From the NCBI GenBank assembly GCA_030066475.1, contig JASJBO010000262.1, positions 1 through 11,933 on the forward strand: DNA of 11,933 nucleotides, written 5' to 3'. Below, in pieces: positions 1 to 6,447 of this stretch (position 1 is its first letter; every line of letters begins with the position of its first letter). Both the position numbers and the translations under genes were made by a program. This DNA is from Myxococcota bacterium (GTDB taxonomy: Bacteria; Myxococcota_A; UBA9160; PR03). Under the pieces are notes generated by a model. The model saw only the letters and a list, made by a program, of their open reading frames with translations. It was not told the DNA's origin and did not search any database.

Positions 1-162
1 CCCGTCGGTTTGCACCGTCACCCCCCCGAGCTCGACGGCGACGTCGGGTGACCACTCGAACGGATCGACCGCCCACGCTTCGGAGGTCACCGCCAGCAGC
101 GCGCACGTCACGGCGGCCGCCGCAGCCCTGGCCGCGGCGCCTCGCAACACGGACCCGCTCAT
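1..162 (-). CDS. Secreted protein, N-terminal part only (runs off the left edge)
   Basis: Reading the minus strand, an ATG at 162-160 opens a frame that stays open for 54 codons to the window edge. A strong ribosome binding site (GAGGAGGA, about 4 nt upstream) fixes the start. The first ~31 residues form a classical Sec signal peptide: a short basic n-region (MSGSVLRG), an alanine-rich hydrophobic core, and an A-W-A end that suits signal peptidase I cleavage before VDPFEW. There is no lipobox: the cysteine near residue 20 lies inside the core without an L-A/S-G/A-C context. The mature part visible (about 23 residues) is too short to classify; alternating hydrophobic residues (VAVELGGVTVQT) would suit a beta-rich exported protein, but that is a guess. 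The gene is divergent from the TPR protein that starts at 415. It was not listed among longer frames because it is cut by the edge. Confidence 0.75.
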   Translation of the reverse strand, partial: MSGSVLRGAAARAAAAAVTCALLAVTSEAWAVDPFEWSPDVAVELGGVTVQTDG

Positions 163-221
163 GTCTCCTCCTCACCCCCGCGATCGGACGGGCAGGGCCT
201 CCGTCACTCCAGCCGCCGTGA

Positions 222-239
222 GATCGACGTTGTTCGATC
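222..239. promoter_or_regulatory. Inverted repeat GATCGA-N6-TCGATC in a divergent intergenic region
   Basis: The 252-nt gap between the two divergent genes (162 minus, 415 plus) shows no convincing coding signal. It contains a perfect 6-bp inverted repeat, GATCGA (222-227) and TCGATC (234-239), separated by 6 nt; another GATCGA occurs at 272-277. The position between divergent genes would suit an operator. Six-base arms rich in GATC can arise by chance in GC-rich DNA, so this is only a candidate. No clear -35/-10 pair could be placed with confidence. Confidence 0.25.
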
Positions 240-414
240 CCTGCGAGAGCAGCAAGAACGGTGCCAATCCCGATCGAAGCACGAGCGCCCGGGCGCGGCC
301 TCGTGCACGCCGCGACGCCGGGTTGCCGCAGCTGTGGGACGAGGCGCCCCAGGGCGCACTGGTGCGACCCGCTCCGACGCGACGGCCCCGCGGATCCGGG
401 TTACCGTACTCTCA

Positions 415-2490
415 GTGCCCCCGAGCAGCGTCGCCGACAACGCCTGGCTGCGGCTCGCGCGCGGCAACGACACGCTGCTGCTCGGCGACCGCTCCCCGGC
501 CGCGCCCGCCGCCGGCATCGCGCTGGTTCCGTTGCGCCTCGACTGCGCGCACCACCGCGGTGCGCTCGGCTTCGTGCGCGATGCGGTGCATGCGGTCGGC
601 CGGCTGCTGGGCAGTGCCCCCTCGCGCTGGCTGCCCACCCCCAGCGAGCTGCGCTCCGATGCGGGCCTGCGCCGGCGCCTCCTCGAGGAGTCGCCGACGC
701 GGGCCTGGGGCGGCGCGCTGGTCGCGGCGCTGCGCGACCTCGCCCGGCAGTCGCGTGGCCGAGCCGTGCTGGTGCTCGAGGGGATCGACGAGGCGTCCGA
801 CGAGGTCGCAGCGGTCCTGATGTCGCTGCTCGAGCGCAGCCAGCTGCTGCGCATGCCGGTGCTGATGACGTCGGCCGCCGCCGACCCCGCGGGCCGCACG
901 GCGCGCGAGCTGGTCGAGAGGTTTCTCGCGCGCGAGGGCGTAGACGCCGTGCTGCGCTCCGCGCCCGAGGGCGCGCCCGAGCCCCGCTCCGGGGCGGACG
1001 CCCGCTCTCCCGACCGGTCCCGGGCGATTCCCGCCGAGGTGCTCCGCGTCCTGCGCGCGCTCGCCGTCGCGAGCCCGGACGCGCCGGTCGAGGCGCTCGC
1101 CGCGCTCCTCGACCTCGATGCGATCCGCGTCCTGGAGTCGCTCCAGTCCGCGCGCGATCTGGGCGTCGACATCCGCGAACGCGGCGACGGGCGCCTCTCG
1201 TTGGCGCCCGAGACGGCCGAGACGCTCGCCGCCTCGCTCATGCCGTCGCTCGTGCGCGCCTATCACCGGCGGCTCGCGGCGTGGCACGGGCACGAGGTGG
1301 AGCCCGCACCGGAGCCCGGGCAGCCGCCCCGGGGTGAGCTTCCTCTCGAGCCACCGGCCCCGGAAGCCGAGCCGCGTCGCGCGCCGCGCACCGAGCAGGC
1401 GGCCTCGCACGCCGAGGCCGCGGGCGAGCCGCAGCTCGCGGCCGCGCAGTACACGCGCGCGCTCCAGGAGGCTGCCGCGCTGGACCTGGCGCCGCAGGCG
1501 CTCGAGTACGGCCGCAAGGCGCTCGCGCTGATCGAGCGCCTGCCCGAGAGCGAGAGGCGCCGCGGACTGCACGTCGACGTGCTCGCGGCGCTGGCGTTCG
1601 TCCACTGGCAGGCAGCCGGCACGGATGCGGACGTCTCGCTCGACGGCGCCTGCGACCTGCTCGACCGCGCCACGGATCTCCTGCGCGAGTCGGATCCGCC
1701 GTCGGCCGCTGCCGAGCTCGACGCGCTGCGCGCGCAGATCCTCTACGACGTCGGATCGCGCGAGGCCCTGGAGCAGGCGCTCGGCGCGGTCACGCGCGCG
1801 AGTCGCGCGTGGCAGGAGCAGGGCAAGCCCGTGCGCGCGGCGCGCCTGCTGAACGACGAGGCCGCGATCTGGGTGCGGCTCGGCGATCCGCGGCGCGCGC
1901 ACCGCCTGCTCACGAAGTCGCTGGAGCTGTTCGGGCGCATGGCGCGGGACGACGACACGGCGCGCCTCGAGGAGGCGGAGACGCGGCACCTGCTGGCGCG
2001 GCTCCTGTTCCACGTCGATGCGAAGCCCGGCCGCGAGGTCGATGCCGTGGACGTCGCGCTCGACCACGCCCGCGCGGCCGGTCGGATCTACACCGAGCTG
2101 GACCAGCCGCGCGATGCCGCGCGCACGCGCGAGACGCTCGGGCGACTCGCGCAGCTCCTCGGCGACACGGAGCAGGCCGAGGCCGATCTCCTCGCCGCCG
2201 CCGCCGCGCAGCAGGAGCATGCCGATCCGCTCGGCCTCGCGCGCACGACCGCCGCGCTCGCCGAGCTCTGCGCCGCGCGCGGCGACGCGGCCGGCTGCCT
2301 CGACCTGCTCGGCCGCTCCGTCGAGCTGAACGCCAGCAGCGGCTCGCCGCTCGGCCTCGCCTACAATCGCCGGGCTCTCGAATCCCTGGCGCCGGAACTC
2401 GAACCGGAAGCCGCCGCCTCCGTCGACACGCTCTTCGCCCGCCTGGAGCAGGCCGAAGGCCTCGTCGGCCGCACCAAGCTGCCCGACTGA
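415..2490 (+). CDS. STAND/AAA-like regulator with TPR array, apparently lacking a P-loop
   Basis: A 691-residue protein if started at GTG 415; the same frame offers an earlier GTG at 334. I prefer 415 because third positions become almost uniformly G/C only from there. There is no Shine-Dalgarno sequence; TACCGT at 402-407 lies 7 nt before the GTG, so a leaderless transcript is possible. Residues 117-126 (AVLVLEGIDE) form a Walker B strand ending in Asp-Glu, and VLMTSA (149-154) resembles sensor 1. The place where a P-loop is expected (about 20-36, LLLGDRSPAAPAAG) has no GxxxxGK[ST]. Residues ~205-295 resemble the winged-helix part of STAND ATPases. A proline-rich linker (~296-325) leads into helical TPR-like repeats from ~328 to 685. 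By family the role is probably regulation or protein-protein scaffolding in the cytoplasm. ATP hydrolysis is doubtful. It may instead be an N-terminally truncated member of the kinase/AAA/TPR families. Transcribed alone. Confidence 0.75.
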   Translation: MPPSSVADNAWLRLARGNDTLLLGDRSPAAPAAGIALVPLRLDCAHHRGALGFVRDAVHAVGRLLGSAPSRWLPTPSELRSDAGLRRRLLEESPTRAWGGALVAALRDLARQSRGRAVLVLEGIDEASDEVAAVLMSLLERSQLLRMPVLMTSAAADPAGRTARELVERFLAREGVDAVLRSAPEGAPEPRSGADARSPDRSRAIPAEVLRVLRALAVASPDAPVEALAALLDLDAIRVLESLQSARDLGVDIRERGDGRLSLAPETAETLAASLMPSLVRAYHRRLAAWHGHEVEPAPEPGQPPRGELPLEPPAPEAEPRRAPRTEQAASHAEAAGEPQLAAAQYTRALQEAAALDLAPQALEYGRKALALIERLPESERRRGLHVDVLAALAFVHWQAAGTDADVSLDGACDLLDRATDLLRESDPPSAAAELDALRAQILYDVGSREALEQALGAVTRASRAWQEQGKPVRAARLLNDEAAIWVRLGDPRRAHRLLTKSLELFGRMARDDDTARLEEAETRHLLARLLFHVDAKPGREVDAVDVALDHARAAGRIYTELDQPRDAARTRETLGRLAQLLGDTEQAEADLLAAAAAQQEHADPLGLARTTAALAELCAARGDAAGCLDLLGRSVELNASSGSPLGLAYNRRALESLAPELEPEAAASVDTLFARLEQAEGLVGRTKLPD

Positions 2491-2547
2491 GTCGCGAGCT
2501 CCACGGCTGCGTGTGAGTTCTGGATCCTCTGGGTGCCCCTGAGCTCT

Positions 2548-2587
2548 GTAATACGGCCTTGCGAAAATCTGTCATCGGTTGTATTAC
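2548..2587 (+). promoter_or_regulatory. Inverted-repeat operator overlapping a sigma70-like promoter
   Basis: GTAATACGGCC (2548-2558) and GGTTGTATTAC (2577-2587) are imperfect inverted arms, 9 of 11 positions matching with a perfect outer GTAATAC/GTATTAC, 18 nt apart. This is an AT-rich island in very GC-rich DNA. Inside it, TTGCGA (2559-2564) and TATTAC (2582-2587) are 17 nt apart and each match the sigma70 -35/-10 consensus at 4 of 6 bases, so the right arm would overlap the -10 box. It lies 44 nt before the ATG at 2631 and most likely controls the helical protein-lipase operon through a dimeric repressor (inference). No regulator gene sits next to it. Confidence 0.5.
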
Positions 2588-2613
2588 GTCGACGACCATC
2601 CACGGAGGCCGAG

Positions 2614-2634
2614 ATGAGACGAGGACCGACATGA
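2614..2634 (+). other. Possible six-codon leader frame (MRRGPT) coupled to the next gene
   Basis: The best Shine-Dalgarno sequence in this leader, GGAGG at 2604-2608, stands 5 nt before an ATG at 2614 rather than at the start of the main gene. The frame reads six codons and stops at TGA 2632-2634, which overlaps the downstream ATG as ATGA. This geometry suits translational coupling. The downstream ATG has its own weaker GAGG at 2621-2624, so the mini-frame may be fortuitous. Confidence 0.3.
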
Positions 2635-2906
2635 GCGACGAGCGAGCACTGACCGAGCTGATCGAGGATGCGGTGAACAAGGGCGCCACGAGCGTCGAGG
2701 AGATTCACAAGCGAATCGCCGAGATGCCGCTCACCGTCCTGGAGCGGCTCGGGGTCTTCGAGCGGACGGCGAGCGACGTCAAGGAGATCCAGGAGACCTC
2801 GATCGGAGCCGTCTACGAGCTGATCCGGGACGTGAACCACGAGGTCGCCAAGCTCGCGCGCGAGCTGCTCGAGAAGCAGGAGCCTGGCGAGTCCGGGAAG
2901 GCCTAG
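2631..2906 (+). CDS. Small helical protein of unknown function, first gene of a lipase operon
   Basis: A 91-residue acidic, soluble protein. I chose ATG 2631 (GAGG 6 nt upstream); the frame is open back to 2559 but only through the promoter region and without another ATG or GTG. The sequence is almost entirely predicted helix: short helices at ~3-17, ~20-31 and ~34-44, then one long amphipathic helix at ~48-84 (core VYELIRDVNHEVAKLARELL). There is no signal peptide, no Cys pair and no catalytic motif. The gene ends 6 nt before the GTG of the alpha/beta-hydrolase, so the two are almost certainly co-transcribed. A long amphipathic helix next to a lipase-type enzyme would suit a granule- or membrane-surface (phasin-like) or chaperone role, but that is inference; I do not recognise the family. 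High GC3 across the frame supports genuine coding. Confidence 0.8.
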   Translation: MSDERALTELIEDAVNKGATSVEEIHKRIAEMPLTVLERLGVFERTASDVKEIQETSIGAVYELIRDVNHEVAKLARELLEKQEPGESGKA

Positions 2907-2912
2907 GCAGCC

Positions 2913-3668
2913 GTGCCCGAGCTCAGCGATCACGACCCGGAGGACGTGCGCCGGGCGATCCGCCGCGAGGCGCTCTCCGTCCTGGCTCACGGGCTGCTGC
3001 TGCCGTTCGGCTTCCACCGGAGACGCCCGCAGCCGCAGCGGCGACGCGAGCAGCGCACCGTCGTCTTCGTGCACGGCCTCGGGGCCAACCGCTCGGGCTT
3101 CCTGCCGCTCCAGGCCTACCTGCGCCTGCACGGCCACGGCCGGCAGATCGCGGTCAACTACCGCAGCTCGGGCTCGCTCGAGCGGCTGGCGCTGCGACTG
3201 AAGCGCGAGATCGACGCGGCCGTCGGGGGCGGGCGCATCGATCTCGTCGCTCACTCGATGGGCGGCCTGGTTGCGCGCTTCTATCTGCAGCAGCTCGGCG
3301 GCGCGCGGCGCGTGGATCGGCTCATCACGCTGGGGACTCCGCACCAGGGGACGCACGCGGCCAACTTCATCCCGTCGGCCCTGGTGCGTCAGCTCCTGCC
3401 CGACGGCCCTTTCATCCGGCACCTGAACTCGTTGCCCGCACCGGACGGGCTGCGGGTGACGTCCATCGTGGCCGGGCGCGACCTGCTGGTGCAGCCGGTC
3501 GACGCGGCGCGCTGTCCCTTCGGCGAGGTGGTCCGTTTCGACGATGCCGGGCACCTGGAGCTCCTGTTCCGGCCCGAGGTCTTCGCCGAGATCGGCAGCC
3601 GGTTGCGCGCGCGTCGAGCGCCGGGGCGCGGGGACGGCTCCGAGCCGAGCTCGCCGGTCGCGAAGTAG
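2913..3668 (+). CDS. Alpha/beta-hydrolase, triacylglycerol lipase/esterase type
   Basis: A 251-residue alpha/beta-hydrolase, starting at GTG 2913 (AGG about 7 nt upstream). All catalytic elements are visible: the oxyanion-hole segment VVFVHGLG (50-57), the nucleophile elbow AHSMGG with Ser115, a probable acid at Asp190 (IVAGRD) and the catalytic His214 (DAGHLEL). GTPHQGT (141-147) just after the elbow is typical of the lipase/PGAP1-like group, which cleaves carboxyl esters of lipids. There is no clear cleavable signal peptide; residues 20-34 are moderately hydrophobic and are followed by a run of Arg/Gln (35-48), so it may be cytoplasmic or peripherally membrane-bound. It is the second gene of the operon with the 91-residue helical protein, which may be its partner or substrate-surface adaptor (inference). 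It converges on the methyltransferase gene across an 84-nt gap. The true substrate cannot be read from sequence. Confidence 0.9.
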   Translation: MPELSDHDPEDVRRAIRREALSVLAHGLLLPFGFHRRRPQPQRRREQRTVVFVHGLGANRSGFLPLQAYLRLHGHGRQIAVNYRSSGSLERLALRLKREIDAAVGGGRIDLVAHSMGGLVARFYLQQLGGARRVDRLITLGTPHQGTHAANFIPSALVRQLLPDGPFIRHLNSLPAPDGLRVTSIVAGRDLLVQPVDAARCPFGEVVRFDDAGHLELLFRPEVFAEIGSRLRARRAPGRGDGSEPSSPVAK

Positions 3669-3752
3669 AGACAGCCTGGTCTCCGACTGCGGCGTCCCAG
3701 AGGCTCGGACCCCAGGCGGCGCAGGACGGGCGGGTCGCCGTGTCGCAAGACG

Positions 3753-4445
3753 TCAGGCAGCCGCCGAGGTGCCGCTTCCGTCCCGAACGGCGCTCATGAT
3801 CAGCCAGCGACCCCTGCCGTGCAGGACGCGGGTGTTGGAGAGCCCGGTGTCCTCCATCCACCGGGCGAGCTCGTCGGACGTGAAGTTGGCGAGACCCCAG
3901 AAGCGCGCCTGGCGCCGGTCCATCCACCCGACGAGCCGCCCCTGGCGCCGCCGGAAGGTCGCGACGCTGAAGCGACCCCCGGGCGCCAGGACGCGCGCGA
4001 TCTCGCGCAGCGCGCCTCGGGCGTCGGGGAACAGATGGAGGGCGCCGCAGCAGTTCACGAAGTCGAAGCGACCGCTGGCGAAGGGGAGGCTCATGGCGCT
4101 GCCCCGTACCAGATCGAGGTTGCGCAGTCCTTCGGCCCGCCGGAGCGCGACCGCCTCGCGGAGCATCGGCACCGACAGGTCCAGCCCGACCGCGAAGCCG
4201 CCGGGTAGGGCGTGGGCGAAGCGACGCGCGTAGATGCCCGGCCCGCAGGCCAGGTCGAGGACACGCTCCTGGCCGGAGAGCCCCGCGCTCGCCTCGACGA
4301 GCGCGCGCTCGCGCTCGAACGAGATCCGCGTGGCAAGCCTGAAGACCGGGTTGCGTCGCCACAGCCGGCTCTCGTAGATCCGGACCAGCGGCGACCACTC
4401 CATCGCGGCCTGGCCCCGCCCGCGCGCCTGCCGAGCCTCCGTCAC
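3753..4445 (-). CDS. Class I SAM-dependent methyltransferase
   Basis: A 230-residue Methyltransf_11/UbiE-type enzyme. Motif I, VLDLACGPG (62-70), binds SAM. The acidic end of beta2 is Asp89 in VGLDLS, motif II is FDFVNCCGALHLF (127-139), and the post-II motif RVLAPGGRF (151-159) is complete. The family transfers methyl groups to small molecules such as quinones, lipids or secondary metabolites; the substrate here is unknown. The N-terminal ~55 residues (aromatic and Arg-rich, Y24-E-S-R-L-W-R) resemble the lid helices of lipid or quinone methyltransferases. GTG 4445 is preferred because its GTGA overlaps the TGA of the 50-codon frame upstream; an internal ATG at 4403 lacks a Shine-Dalgarno sequence. 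It is therefore the last gene of a three-gene operon with that small frame and the GPH transporter, which may move the same compound. Confidence 0.9.
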   Translation of the reverse strand: MTEARQARGRGQAAMEWSPLVRIYESRLWRRNPVFRLATRISFERERALVEASAGLSGQERVLDLACGPGIYARRFAHALPGGFAVGLDLSVPMLREAVALRRAEGLRNLDLVRGSAMSLPFASGRFDFVNCCGALHLFPDARGALREIARVLAPGGRFSVATFRRRQGRLVGWMDRRQARFWGLANFTSDELARWMEDTGLSNTRVLHGRGRWLIMSAVRDGSGTSAAA

Positions 4446-4594
4446 GGCACTTGAACATAGCGTCTGCCGCAGCGCAGGCGTTCGTCGTCGACGACCTGCT
4501 CGACGGTGTCCCGTGAGATGAGGACGACCCGGGATCCAGTCGGGTCAGGCGGCGTGGCGACGATGGCTCCCTGCAGGCGGGCCCCGGGTCTCAC
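4442..4594 (-). CDS. Small 50-residue protein in the transporter-methyltransferase operon
   Basis: Between the transporter and the methyltransferase the minus strand is not empty. GTG at 4594-4592 overlaps the transporter stop (GTGA) and opens a 50-codon frame that ends at TGA 4444-4442, which itself overlaps the methyltransferase GTG (again GTGA). Two 4-nt overlaps filling the gap exactly are the hallmark of translational coupling. About 39 of 50 codons end in G or C. The peptide has a hydrophobic beta-like stretch (LQGAIVAT), a second one (SRVVLISR), an acidic segment (VEQVVDDER) and a basic end (CGRRYVQVP). There is no signal peptide or membrane helix. I do not recognise it. It could be a small partner of either neighbour, or a degenerate remnant kept in frame by chance. 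Confidence 0.55.
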   Translation of the reverse strand: MRPGARLQGAIVATPPDPTGSRVVLISRDTVEQVVDDERLRCGRRYVQVP

Positions 4595-6015
4595 GCGCCG
4601 GGAGCGCGCTGCTGCGAGGCGCCCAGGCGCTCCAGGTTGGCCTCGTGGGTCGCGCGCGAGATGCGGTAGGCCGCGACGAAGAGCAGCGAGACGATGTAGA
4701 GCGCGAAGATCGTCGGCGCGTAGACGAGCCCGAGGTCAGCGATGACCTCCGCCTCCACCTCGCCGGGCCGGGCGTCGCGCGGGAAGTCGATGACGCTGAG
4801 CAGCAGGGTCGCCGTGAGGACGCCGATGCCGTGCACGGCCTTGGCCACGAAGCTGCGCGCCGCGAAGAAGACGCCCTCCGAGCGCCGGCCCGTCGTGATC
4901 TCGCTGTCCTCCACGGTGTCGGCGACCATCGACGACATCAGGATGGACGCCGTCACGATCAGCGCGACCTCGACGGCGGTGAAGACGAAGAGCGCCGGCA
5001 CGAGCGCCGGCGAGCCGTTGGGCGGCATCAGCCCCAGCAGCCGGCCCACGATCGGCACCGGCGCCAGCACGGCGGCCAGCGCCGAGACCCAGACCGCGGC
5101 CGGCTTCTTGCCCAGGCGCTCGGAGAGACGCGGCGCCGCGATCAGCCCGACGGTGGCCGAGACGAAGGGCCCCATGGCGATGACCCCGATCTGTTGGGTC
5201 GTGAGCTCCCAGAAGTAGGTGGTGAAGTAGATGTTGAGCGACGTGGAGAGGCCCGCGGCCATGGCTCCGAAGATTGCGGCCACGAAGAGCACCAGGAAGG
5301 AGCGGTTGGAGAGCGTCTCGCGCAGCTCGCGGGCCGTGCGGCGGGCGCTGAAGGGCCGCTTCTCGGGGGGGCGCTTCAGGGTCGGGATGTGGCGGTGCGT
5401 GCCCAGCGCCGAGACGAGGATCGCCACCACCATCACGACGGACGAGACGACCCCGTAGGCCCGCCAGCCCAGCGGGTTGAGCTGTCCCACCGGGTACTCC
5501 GGCGTGGGCCGGAGCAGCACGAAGTAGGCGATCACCGCCATCGTGAGACCGCCCCACCAGCCGAAGAAGTAGCGGAAGCCGAGCATCGAGGTGCGCTCGT
5601 CGTAGTCGTCGGTGAGCTCGGCCACCAGCGAGGAGCTGGGGATCTCGTAGAGGGTGATGGCGGTGCGCACCAGGACTGCCATCCCGATCAGGTAGGCCAG
5701 CAGCGCGGTCGGGCCGAGGCCCGGCGGCGGGTTCCAGAGCCAGTAGAACGAGAGACCGACCGGGAGCGCCGACGCGTACATGAAGGGATGGCGGCGACCC
5801 AGGCGGGAGTGGAGGTTGTCGGAGGTGTAACCGACCAGGGGGTCCGAGAAGGCGTCGAAGACGAGCGCCACCAGGATCGCGGCGCCCACCCACTCGGCCG
5901 GGAGCCCGAGCACCTGGTTGTAGTAGAGCAGCAGGAAGAAGGCGAAGCCGTTGTCCTTGACCCCGTAGGCCACGGAGCCGAACCCGTAGTAGAGCTTCGT
6001 CGAGAGCGCCGCCAT
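4591..6015 (-). CDS. GPH-family (glycoside-pentoside-hexuronide) sugar:cation symporter
   Basis: A 474-residue, 12-helix major-facilitator-superfamily carrier of the melibiose-permease (MFS_2/GPH) group, acting in the inner membrane as a cation-coupled symporter. Family signatures seen: D54AFSDPLVGYTSD66 followed by SRLGRRHPF (loop 2-3); ELTDDYDERT (133-142) after helix 4; and MVADTVEDSEITTGRRSEGVFF (starting at 363) in the C-terminal half, matching the usual D-x-E-x-x-T-G-x-R-x-E-G-x-F-F. The frame is open to GTG 6075, but the extra 20 residues are Cys/Arg-rich and overlap the divergent remnant. ATG 6015 gives a normal GPH N-terminus, although GGGAG abuts it with almost no spacing. TAGGCT, about 9 nt upstream, could be a -10 box. 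It heads the operon with the 50-residue protein and the methyltransferase; the substrate is unknown and need not be a sugar. Confidence 0.9.
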   Translation of the reverse strand: MAALSTKLYYGFGSVAYGVKDNGFAFFLLLYYNQVLGLPAEWVGAAILVALVFDAFSDPLVGYTSDNLHSRLGRRHPFMYASALPVGLSFYWLWNPPPGLGPTALLAYLIGMAVLVRTAITLYEIPSSSLVAELTDDYDERTSMLGFRYFFGWWGGLTMAVIAYFVLLRPTPEYPVGQLNPLGWRAYGVVSSVVMVVAILVSALGTHRHIPTLKRPPEKRPFSARRTARELRETLSNRSFLVLFVAAIFGAMAAGLSTSLNIYFTTYFWELTTQQIGVIAMGPFVSATVGLIAAPRLSERLGKKPAAVWVSALAAVLAPVPIVGRLLGLMPPNGSPALVPALFVFTAVEVALIVTASILMSSMVADTVEDSEITTGRRSEGVFFAARSFVAKAVHGIGVLTATLLLSVIDFPRDARPGEVEAEVIADLGLVYAPTIFALYIVSLLFVAAYRISRATHEANLERLGASQQRAPGA

Positions 6016-6054
6016 CTCCCGAAGCCTACCGCACGCCGCGCAGGCCCTCGGCCC

Positions 6055-6338
6055 GCATTCGCGGCCGGCGACCACGTCGTCCTGGTGCGCGCCGACGGGA
6101 GTGGGCTGCTGCCCTTCTCGCCGCGCGAGGGCTCGGGGCCGAACCTGCTGGTGGCGCCGGGCGGCATCGCGATCGACGCGGCGTCATCTACCGCTTCGAC
6201 GAGGACGAGGTCACCGGCCTCTACGCGCCCACGCCGCTCACGAGCCCGGGCGATCTCCCCGAGGTCACCACCGTCCTGCCGGGCCTCGCAGTGTCGCCCG
6301 TCGCGCTGCCGGAGCCGACGCGCGGCTCGGGATCCTGA
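6055..6338 (+). pseudogene. Remnant of a secreted beta-propeller-type protein (frameshifted, no start)
   Basis: From about 6055 one frame reads AFAAGDHVVLVRADGSG and on to LLVAPGGIAIDA, ending near 6180. The natural continuation, GVIYRFDEDEVTGLYAP, lies in another frame and runs to TGA 6336-6338. The join at ~6180 can be explained by loss of one G or by a short deletion. The wording (a propeller-like G-x-A-x-D followed by G-x-I-Y) is typical of NHL/PQQ-like beta-propeller repeats, usually exported, and the first AFA looks like the end of a signal peptide. No start codon or ribosome site precedes it, since the transporter start lies just upstream in the opposite direction. The tail, VALPEPTRG, resembles the first half of a PEP-CTERM sorting signal whose membrane part is missing. 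It is clearly not a working gene unless the sequence contains errors. Confidence 0.55.
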
Positions 6339-6447
6339 ACGATCGGGCGCTCCGCGGACTGCACGTGCGTCGGCACGGTGATGAACGCGATCGCGACGAA
6401 CGCACCGAGCCTCGGCACCGTTCTCGACCTGGCGCTTCTCCTCGGGG

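Noticed and set aside
412..2220. 602-codon minus-strand open frame opposite the TPR protein
   Set aside because: Arg/Gly/Leu-rich shadow; the plus frame has a Walker B motif, helical repeats and stronger third-position bias.
3668..3683. GAGAC-N6-GTCTC hairpin at the lipase stop codon as terminator
   Set aside because: Only 5 bp, no T-run, overlaps the stop codon; too weak to call.
4645..6381. 578-codon plus-strand open frame across the transporter gene
   Set aside because: It is the antisense shadow of the GPH symporter (Arg/Asp/His-rich, no motif). Only its last part, from about 6055, is meaningful and is described as the propeller remnant.
6224..6418. Minus-strand GTG frame with a signal-peptide-like beginning (VPRLGAFVAIAFITVP)
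   Set aside because: No convincing ribosome site, and the part after the hydrophobic stretch is antisense to the propeller remnant and low-complexity. The hydrophobic run can come from the opposite-strand coding remnant.
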